From: Ecdyonurus torrentis
Taxonomy: Eukaryota > Arthropoda > Insecta > Ephemeroptera > Heptageniidae
DNA length: 64,000 nucleotides
Assembly (NCBI GenBank): GCA_949318235.1
Contig: OX439127.1
Span: forward strand, 35,572,656 to 35,636,655
Direction of reading: 5' to 3'
Part shown: piece by piece, positions 53,136 through 64,000 of the stretch
Layout of the letters: every line of letters begins with the position of its first letter
How positions within the stretch are numbered: the first letter of the stretch is position 1
Translations under genes and position numbers: made by a program
The notes under the pieces: generated by a model
What the model was told of the DNA's origin: nothing
Databases searched by the model: none
What the model saw: only the letters and a program-made list of their open reading frames with translations

Positions 53136-53139
<4 letters not shown>

Positions 53140-53255
53140 GAGAGAAAAGTTTTATATCGTGCCAAAGCGAAGATACAAAAGTTTACATGAACATATTTCT
53201 TTATGTAAACACGATTTTTTATATCAGCTGTTGAGAAAGAGAGGGGGGGGGGGGG

Positions 53256-54848
53256 ATTTACCTGAAGTTTTCATATTTTGAAGTTATTAAGAAGCTATAG
53301 TATGATCATACTCATCAGCGCTAGGAAAAATTAATTGGAAAACAAAATCAATTAATATACCAATACATAAAGTGAATACAAAATGGTTATAAAGACTAAA
53401 ATTAAAATATCTTGTAATTTAAATTGTAGAAAATTAAAAATTCTCTTCGTAATCATACAATTTTAATTGTTACACGTAATTTTAATTGCCTACGAAGTGA
53501 TTTCAAAACCAAGTTTTTACATCACGATGACACTTTTTATTTAATAATATATCTTTTCTTTCTATACAGTAGAGAATGTATATTTGAACCTCCATCATGA
53601 GTATTTTAATAATGTACTGTAGGTTAGCAAATATGAAGGTTTTGTTTAAATATCAAATTAACATGTGACAAACAATAATAATTATAATTAGCATACGTGT
53701 TATTATGCACTGTGTGTGTGTATGTATGCAAAGTGATACGCACTATAGAATTGTACAATAGCTGCGGGAGTTGTTGTTGTTGTTACATTATTAGATTCCG
53801 GATAAGCAGACAGACAGACTGGCTTTACCAAAACCTAAATCCTCTCTCTCTCTCTCTCTCTCTCCCTCTCCCCCTTTCAGTTTATTACATTAAACCACCG
53901 GACGACGATTGAGTGTACAAACAAACATATAATTTCCTTGGATCACTCTTCCATGTCAGCCACATATCTATAACAAATTGAAATCTTTTCCGTATACTAA
54001 CGTTTTATGTATCCGCAAAATGTATAATATTTTTCAATAAACAATACCTCTCATAATTCTAAATATATTATATATAAATATTTAAATGTTGAAAAACAAA
54101 GCAAAAAATCATTAACCCTCTTTGTCATTGATATTCACTAAAGTTTATTCATGAGGAGACTTCATTATATTATATGAAAGTTATAAATAAAACTAAATTA
54201 GAAAAATTAATCTATGATAAATTATAAACTTTTATAAATAATTTTTTATAATATTTAATTATTTTTTGATGCTTGGGAATGTTGGTTACAAAGGATGGCT
54301 TATATTATTATTATTTTTTTTTTTTAAATCTTATAAATATATATTTTTTAATATATAAAACACTCGTTTGTTTACAACGTAAATTGTGTTAAGATATTTA
54401 TTGCTCTGGTTTTTCAAAGTTTTAATTTTATGTATTTTTTTTTCCTTGTGTATATTTTTCTCTCTACTAATGTGCTTTTCTTGCTGTACTGTCTAACGAC
54501 CCCGCATTTTCCCATTTCCCTTCCTTTTTTAGCATACTTTATAAAAACAATTATAGCACAATTTTATAAATCAATAAAATAAAACTGGGGAAGATACAAT
54601 AAAATATTTTTAACTTACAGTAAATTTTAATAATATTTATCATAAAAAAAAGGAAAAAAGAAAAGATAGAGAAAAAAGAAAAGCATACTTGAATTTATTT
54701 CAAAATTATATAAATAATTCAAAATAGACAAATTTTCACTTTGTTTATACATTTGTTTTACATGTGCAAAGTATGAAAGTTAGAATTTTGTACTTTATGA
54801 AATATATAAGTGTTTTGCATATTTTCTATAGTATTTCCTTAATATTGC

Positions 54849-54892
<44 letters not shown>

Positions 54893-56492
54893 GATATGAT
54901 GACTGAAATTCTCCGTAAGCTTAGACTTTGGAGATGAATTCACGCATTTTGCTCTCTCTCTCTTTTTCTCTCTACCCATAGCAGCAGTATAGCATGATAC
55001 TATATAAGAAGAAGAGAACCAAAGTTGATCCTTAAGCTTCGTTTTCCAGTCAATGGGTTCTACTAGCACACAAAGATCCGAAAGAGCTTTTACTCAGTAT
55101 AAACGTGTAACGTATAATATTATATAAGAAGAACCAACATTTTCTTCAACCATCCATCACTTTTGTGCCACACTTACTTCCGTTTTTCTAACGCCACTTT
55201 AAGCCTATAGATCACGTATAGTATATGAATCTCATCAGATTCATGTTTATAACTTCTTAAAGCATTATTATACTATTATAAAAACTTTTAAATTTTTTTT
55301 GATTGCATACTTATATTGCTATATAGTATTATAATGTGTTATTTCAAGTGGAATGAAATATCATGTTATAAAGCTATGTATTGCAAAGTTGAAATCCTGC
55401 AAATGTATACAAAAATATATACACGGATTTATGTTTTGTAATAATAATCGAAAAAAAAAGTTAGGGACTTTTGATGTTTTATCCTTTGCAAAGCTATATT
55501 AAAAAAAATTCTATTAAAAGCTTTTAAAGTATTCGTCAAAGTGAAAAAAAAATAAATAAATAAGTGAAATATCAGCCAAATAGTATAGCTTTGAATAAAA
55601 TTCACAAAAAAGGTTTCATAGGTTATGGAGTGCACTTTGAATAGTATAATAAAACCTTACATTAAAACTTTTGATAAAAACATTTATTACTTTATCATAT
55701 TTATACCTCTATTTTCTCACGTTTGAATCTGTTTCAAGTTTCATGTAATTATTTGCCCTCGGATAGTAATAAAACATTAATTATCTTTAAATATTCATCT
55801 GGGACATCAAGTTTCTTCTCTCTCTCTCTCTCTAAAAATAACCAAGTAGTTTTTTTTTTTACAAATTAAATTCTCCTTCATGTTTTTACGACACTTTTTT
55901 TTCTTTTTTGAAAATGCTAAAAAAAAAAACGAAAGAGAGAGAGAGAGAGACCGAGTCATTAACCGTGTACTTTTTCTTCTTCAGTTTTTTTTTTTTTTTT
56001 TTTCTTATTGTCGTATATAAAAATGTAGTAGTAGCTAGTTTTGTTAATGATCTGCTATATAAAAATCACGTGAGCTACACATAATTATCTTCAGACCTTT
56101 GAAATAGTGCAGGCAAAGAAAGACAGAAGAGACACTCGGAGAATGAGAGTGTGGGATCAATAGATCGGATCACTGGACCGCAAAACAGAGATTGGGTATT
56201 CATTACACTTGCGGATGTCAAAGTTAAAGAGAAGTATAAAGAAAATAGGTAGTGAAAGATAGCAAGAAGGAAATGAAATCGATAAAACAGAAAAATAATT
56301 TTAATCTTTTAAATACGTAAATCCTGTACAATGTATTATATCGGATAAGAAAAAAAGGAAGAGAAAACAAATGAGAGAGAGAAAGTTTAATTAAATTTAT
56401 CATATATTTGCTTTCATATTTTCATATTTTAAATTCTGTATACAAAAATATTAAAAATATGACGATATTATTTATAACTATTTAGGTATTTG

Positions 56493-56498
<6 letters not shown>
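53256..56498. other. Non-coding block, 53.3-56.5 kb
   Basis: Unique A+T-rich DNA with short CT and A tracts. G+C-elevated patches at 53690-53910, 54895-55215 and 56090-56260 have no identifiable product. Confidence 0.45.
54850..54889 (+). repeat. Poly(A) tract, 40 A
   Basis: The longest uninterrupted homopolymer in the window. The sequence before it is ordinary A+T-rich DNA, so it is not clearly a retroposon tail. Confidence 0.92.

Positions 56499-56570
<72 letters not shown>
56499..56570 (+). repeat. (AT)n microsatellite
   Basis: About 72 bp of pure AT. Confidence 0.95.
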
Positions 56571-56856
56571 TTTATAATTTTACAATAACAATATGAATTA
56601 CCAATGAGGAAAAAAAGCATTAAATTTTTGTAATATATTACACCACCGGCTTTGTTGTTTGTAATTTAAATAAAAGTTTAAAATGAAATTTATCATAAAG
56701 TCAATACGCTTTCAACGCGCATTATACTGTTAAATATATGACACTCGTTTTTATCTATACTCGTCTTTGTGAATCAAAGTCAAACTCATTTTTATATTTT
56801 ACTTAAAAAAAAATAATTACAACTCTCTGCAATGCTCAATAATAAATAATGTGTGC

Positions 56857-56863
<7 letters not shown>

Positions 56864-56928
<65 letters not shown>
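56864..56928 (+). repeat. (TA)n tract left of the palindromic MITE
   Basis: This tract and the short TA plus (TG)n block at 57072-57119 probably formed one (TG/TA) array before insertion of the palindrome. Confidence 0.93.
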
Positions 56929-56930
<2 letters not shown>

Positions 56931-57071
56931 TCTCTATCGCGTCAAAACGTTTCAAGTGAAATTATCACGAGCTCGCCAAACGTTCCATCTACATAGGGTT
57001 TACTGTGTCAGATGGAACGTTTGGCGCGCTCGTGATAATTTCACTTGAAACGTTTTGACGCGATAGAGACG
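56929..57071. mobile_element. Near-perfect palindromic MITE in a TA array
   Basis: Two 62 bp arms (56929-56990 and 57010-57071) are reverse complements with one mismatch (GAGCTCGCC versus GAGCGCGCC), separated by a 19 bp spacer at 56991-57009. The outer ends are CGTCTCTATCGCG and its complement. The palindrome lies between (TA)n tracts at 56868-56928 and 57072-57086, so a TA target duplication is consistent but cannot be proved. The arms contain CpG-rich motifs unlike the surroundings. The high arm identity suggests a young insertion or arm homogenisation. A small frame crossing it (56851-57048) is a by-product. Confidence 0.75.
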
Positions 57072-57119
57072 ATATATATATATATATAATATATATGTGT
57101 GTGTGTGTGTGTGTGTGTA
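57072..57119 (+). repeat. (TA)n(TG)n tract right of the palindromic MITE
   Basis: A TA block followed by about 24 bp of TG. It mirrors the GTGCGTATATGTGTATA start of the left tract at 56851. Confidence 0.93.
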
Positions 57120-57659
57120 TAATCAATTTTTTAAAATATGCCATGACATTGATTTAGTAAATGTTTACTATTAAGCCACCATGGTATTACTGATTGAATG
57201 TTTATACAAAATGGACAGTGCTTCATTGTATTTAATTTACTTTAATAAATTATAAATTGGTCCATGAAAAATTAATTTTAAAAGTAAACAATACGTAGGG
57301 AATGATTCGCTTACTCACCAAATAGGATTAAAAATATATATAAAAAAAAAATTAAAAAAAAAAAAAAAAAAACATAATTATTTATTTAACGATTATTGCT
57401 ATGTATACAGCATACACAAATTACCATAAATTTTGATAATTGATTTTCAATTACAATATAATATGAAAGCCTGCAATTATAAAATAATAAATAACACATT
57501 TTATATGTATAAATATTTATAGCAATATTTTATAAATATTTTCTTTGGTATTCAATAAGTATAACTCAATTTTACTTGGTTGATTTTATTTATTTATAAA
57601 TTTTGGATGGTAAAAAACTTTTTCCGCTGTGTGAAAATTTTGTAGCTGAAGGAGTGTGT

Positions 57660-57663
<4 letters not shown>

Positions 57664-57690
<27 letters not shown>
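57664..57690 (+). repeat. Poly(A) tract, 27 A
   Basis: An uninterrupted A run. Confidence 0.9.
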
Positions 57691-60784
<3,094 letters not shown>

Positions 60785-61129
60785 TATATATATATAAAGT
60801 AAACAAATTTACATTAGCATTAAATTTTAACACATTTAATTATTACATTAATATTCTACACACTGCAATGTTGTATTATATAAAAGAGAAAATACATTAA
60901 AATGACACACAAACAACAACAAAAGTTTTAAATGTAATCTGTATAATGAACTTTAAGTGCCATAAATTTCTTATGAGATTATACTTACATTTTATAAAAT
61001 ATAAGATATTATAATAATTAGTGAAAATGATTTTTTTTATGTATATAATATGTGTGTTGTTTTGATTTGAAAACGTAAATCATTTCGGGAGAAAAAAAAA
61101 CTAATAAAAGCGTTGTAAGTGAAAAAAAG

Positions 61130-61440
61130 AATAATAAAAAAAGTTTGCCGTGGCCGCGTGATGTTATGTCGAGTTGGGAATTGAGGAGCGATATATATAT
61201 TGTAAAGCATTGGATGAAAGTGCAAGGATGACGAGGGACTTGTACTATACGGTACACACACCACGTCACTTTTGAACCACATGGCACATGGTGGGTGGAC
61301 AGAGGGCGGGGGGGGGGGGGGGTCATGGTATGGATAAAAAAGTGAACAGTATCGGCCATCGTCTTTCTCTCAAACACATGACGCTTTTTTTTTTTCATCC
61401 CAAGCCACAACTTTTTTCCCCTCTTCAGTTGAATGCTTTT
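61130..61440. other. Unique G+C-elevated block with poly(G)
   Basis: Contains GCCGTGGCCGCGTGATG and the 15 G run. A 130-codon minus frame (61018-61410) spans it, but the run encodes Pro repeats and the rest shows no domain. Regulatory or old repeat DNA is possible. Confidence 0.2.
61308..61322 (+). repeat. Poly(G) tract, 15 G
   Basis: The longest G run in the window, in a G+C-elevated block (61140-61390). Confidence 0.92.
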
Positions 61441-61554
61441 CTATCCAGTCTGTATCCATAATCAGTACAACGAGAATATCTATAGAAAGAGGGAAGAAAG
61501 AAGAGAAAGAAATATATAAAGAATTTTTCTTCGTATTATTTTTATGCCTTTTTC

Positions 61555-61555
<1 letters not shown>

Positions 61556-61587
<32 letters not shown>
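61556..61587 (+). repeat. Poly(A) tract, 32 A
   Basis: An uninterrupted A run followed by a pyrimidine-rich stretch. Confidence 0.9.
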
Positions 61588-61589
<2 letters not shown>

Positions 61590-61762
61590 CTTTCTTTTAT
61601 TTTTTTCTTCATCTTTATACAAGCAATCTTAAATGTGTCAATAATGTTCTAAGACAAGTTGTCAAAATTATTTTGTTCGTAGAAATTACAGAAGTGTTGC
61701 AAAAAGGAGAGAGAAATAAAAAGAACACAACGAGAGAGAGATATAAATATATAAAGAAAGAA

Positions 61763-61763
<1 letters not shown>

Positions 61764-61806
<43 letters not shown>
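61764..61806 (+). repeat. (GA)n microsatellite
   Basis: About 43 bp of GA. Confidence 0.95.
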
Positions 61807-61812
<6 letters not shown>

Positions 61813-62064
61813 ATTTGTATGCATATATTTCCACCTTGTTGCTTTGAATGTTTTTGCTCCAATGCATGTAAATCAAATTGTCTTTTTCTCTTTGTCAATC
61901 CAAATGTGATCTCTTTCTTGTTTCAACACGCATGCTCAATGTAACTATTTGTCTTTCCAATTTGCTTTGCTTTGATTTTTTCCCCCTTCTTCAAAATTTT
62001 TTTTTAGTAATGTAAAGATTTATTATTTTAAACAAAATATTAGTATTATAGAAATGATTGTACG

Positions 62065-62093
<29 letters not shown>
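62065..62093 (+). repeat. Poly(A) tract, 29 A
   Basis: An A run about 117 bp left of the inverted TTAA element. It is not part of that element, because the first copy lacks it. Confidence 0.9.
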
Positions 62094-62095
<2 letters not shown>

Positions 62096-62209
62096 TTAAA
62101 AAAAGGAACAATGAAGCTAATGAAAAAATGATAATTCCTCAGAAAACAATTAAATATACATTAAACGATAGAATATCATAGTTGCGGGAATTGTAAATGA
62201 GATAAGAAC

Positions 62210-62552
62210 TTAAAGGAATAGACCGGAGAAAAACATAAGCATTTATATCACAAAACACTTGATGGGATTTACAAAAATAACGTTAGTTTGTCCCAAAACC
62301 CAAGAGTAGCCCCGTAGCAGAGATTAGAAAATTCGATTTATGCAACCCGCATAACATTTTCATACTAATTTTTGCATGTTTCTGACGTCATAAACATGAA
62401 TTTTCACGCAAATTGCATACTTTACAGTTTTTTCACGCTCTCTCGTGGGGCTATATTAACATTCTGGTAAAAATTGTCATCAGTTTTGAAGATCCCATTT
62501 CGTGTTTATTCATTAAAAAGCACATGTTGTTTTATGCGGTCTATGGCTTTAA
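62210..62552 (-). mobile_element. TTAA-ended MITE, copy 2 (inverted)
   Basis: This 343 bp segment is the reverse-complement counterpart of 10019-10366. It starts TTAAAGGAATAGACC and ends GGTCTATGGCTTTAA. Long near-identical blocks include the CATGTTT-TGACGTCA-AAACATG palindrome (62375-62398). Differences are scattered substitutions and small indels, which suggests two independent insertions of one family and not a recent segmental duplication, because similarity stops at the TTAA borders. No coding capacity is visible. Confidence 0.8.
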
Positions 62553-63258
62553 GTTCCAAATTGACGAATAGAAAACAAAACATTAAAATGAAAATTGTTT
62601 CTCCCTGTACGCACCAATTTCATACTAACTTTTAATTATTGAACAAAAAAGCCGCAACTAATCATTCTGTCTCGCAGTTTCTTATTCTCTCAAAGTTTTT
62701 TTTTTTTTTTTTTTAGATTTAGGTCATAAATTTTCTACATTACAAATTGATTTGTTATTGCTTTTAATAATAATAAAAAACTTTTTTTGTAAGTAAACTT
62801 TAGAACGATGTATTTATAGCAAGTTGCAAAAAGTTACGTAAAGTTGCATGAACATTTTATATGTAAAAATAAAGTTGCAGTATTTTCAGCGCTACTTTTA
62901 AAACTATATTAAGTATTTTAAACTGTATAGAAACCATGTAAAAAAATTATAATACTTAAAAGTTCTGTATGTGCGGATTATTTTATTTACATGTTTTTCA
63001 TTTTTTCCCCCTTTGAGAAGAAACCTTACGGAGAGTGTTAAAATATGTTTGAAAACACACACGATCATAATTTAAAATATATTACTATTTAGTATTTTTA
63101 CTGTCTTGGCTATGTTTTTTTTTTATACCCGCAAATGACCAGGTATTTCTGATGATGCTAAATCAGCTGGTTTTCTCCTTGAATGAAATGTCCATTTTCA
63201 ACGTTGTAATCAATTTATTTTCTTGCTATAGTCATCAATCTTTTTTTGATCTGTGAGG

Positions 63259-63288
63259 GTAGAGAGAGAGAGAGAGAGAGAGAGAGAG
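63259..63288 (+). repeat. (GA)n microsatellite
   Basis: About 30 bp of GA. Confidence 0.93.
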
Positions 63289-63689
63289 GTTTTCAGCTAC
63301 TTGTGCTTGCTTTTCTCCTTGTACTTGCCGTGCTTGCATTCGAGAGTTAACAGGAAATTGTCGTTTTGTATAAAAACTCATTCAGAAATAGAAATGTTGT
63401 GATGGATTGAAATTGACGAAGGGGAAAGAAAAAAAAATGATTGGTTTTATATTGGTTAAAAAAAATAATAGGTAGGTGTCAAAGCATTTCAACACTATGT
63501 GAGATATGGAAGGAAAAAAAAAATCTTAATTTGCGTTTCTCATTACGTTTTTCAAATCTCAATTTTAGTTTTTACATCATCTTTTTTTATTTCATTACCT
63601 TGTTTACGTCACACACGGAAAATAAAATCTACTTAAATTAAGCAAAAAGCTAGTATTAAAATGCTGTGTTTTGCAATAGAGACAGTCCT

Positions 63690-63835
63690 AACTGAGAATT
63701 AGTAGGGCGGTATGCTAGACCCGCTCCTACCTGCGCGCAGCATAGCATACCTGTCGGCTAGGAGAAATAGACTCAGGTGAGGTGGGCTTGCAAACTCACC
63801 CCTAGTATATTTGAGTTAGCACTAATATACTAAAT
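63690..63835. other. Structured G+C-rich block with serial inverted repeats
   Basis: Three inverted repeats occur in a row: GGTATGCTA/TAGCATACC (63709-63717 with 63743-63751), GGTGGG/CTCACC (about 63781-63800) and TAGTATATT/AATATACTA (about 63803-63832). G+C is much higher than nearby DNA in the first two. The compact series of stems suggests a structured RNA-like or SINE-like repeat unit. It matches no tRNA, snRNA or rRNA that I know. Confidence 0.35.
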
Positions 63836-64000
63836 TTTAGAATTGGACCGCAAAATGGCGTACATGAGATTTTTTAAAAATAATTCTGTGTATTAATTTA
63901 ATTATTATAATTATTATAAAAAATAAACGTTGGTAATAATTTGAAATATTCAATGAAATGAATAATTCCCGCGGTGGATGTTCTTAGTTTATTATAATTG

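Noticed and set aside
61018..61410. 130-codon minus-strand frame
   Set aside because: It includes Pro encoded by the poly(G) run and Phe/Lys runs from A/T tracts. No motif or splice context supports it.

Overview
This 64 kb window looks like nuclear DNA from a multicellular eukaryote, most likely an animal. It is very A+T-rich, carries many long (TA)n, (GA)n/(CT)n, (CA)n and homopolymer tracts, holds non-LTR retrotransposon ends and inverted-repeat DNA transposons, and has no bacterial-style gene packing. An arthropod, possibly an insect, fits this composition and repeat mix, but nothing here fixes the taxon.

No protein-coding gene could be recognised. Almost all open frames above about 60 codons are translations of microsatellites (Tyr-Ile, Ser-Leu, Arg-Glu and His-Thr runs) or chance frames in A+T-rich DNA. 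The window is best read as intergenic or long-intron sequence. Two places have weak gene-like signals: a 76 bp segment with good splice sites at 28792-28867, and a G+C-rich, CpG-containing island at about 31780-32570 with CCAAT-, E-box- and TATA-like elements in promoter order.

The most solid content is a set of transposable elements found by comparing the window with itself. From left to right: a 1.38 kb hAT-like non-autonomous element (6587-7964) inside a TA array, with an anomalously G+C-rich core; two copies of a ~345 bp TTAA-ended element in opposite orientation (10019-10366 and 62210-62552); a fragment (11101-11190) of the family seen intact at 36497-36714; a ~295 bp foldback element (12934-13228); LINE 3' ends at about 42.4, 44.65 and 45.25 kb; the 3' end of a reverse-strand LINE at 51560-52305 with a decayed C-terminal coding remnant and a 353 bp (TAAA)n tail; and a 143 bp, almost perfect palindrome (56929-57071) also inside a TA array. 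Strong hairpin-forming sequence lies at 42331-42365 and 63709-63831.

Between these elements the window is A+T-rich low-complexity DNA punctuated by microsatellites, which by hand tally fill about 4 kb. No rRNA, convincing tRNA, CRISPR array or known biochemical system is visible. The features do not form a pathway; the coherent story is repeat biology, namely TA- and TTAA-targeting elements settling in an A+T-rich, microsatellite-dense landscape.
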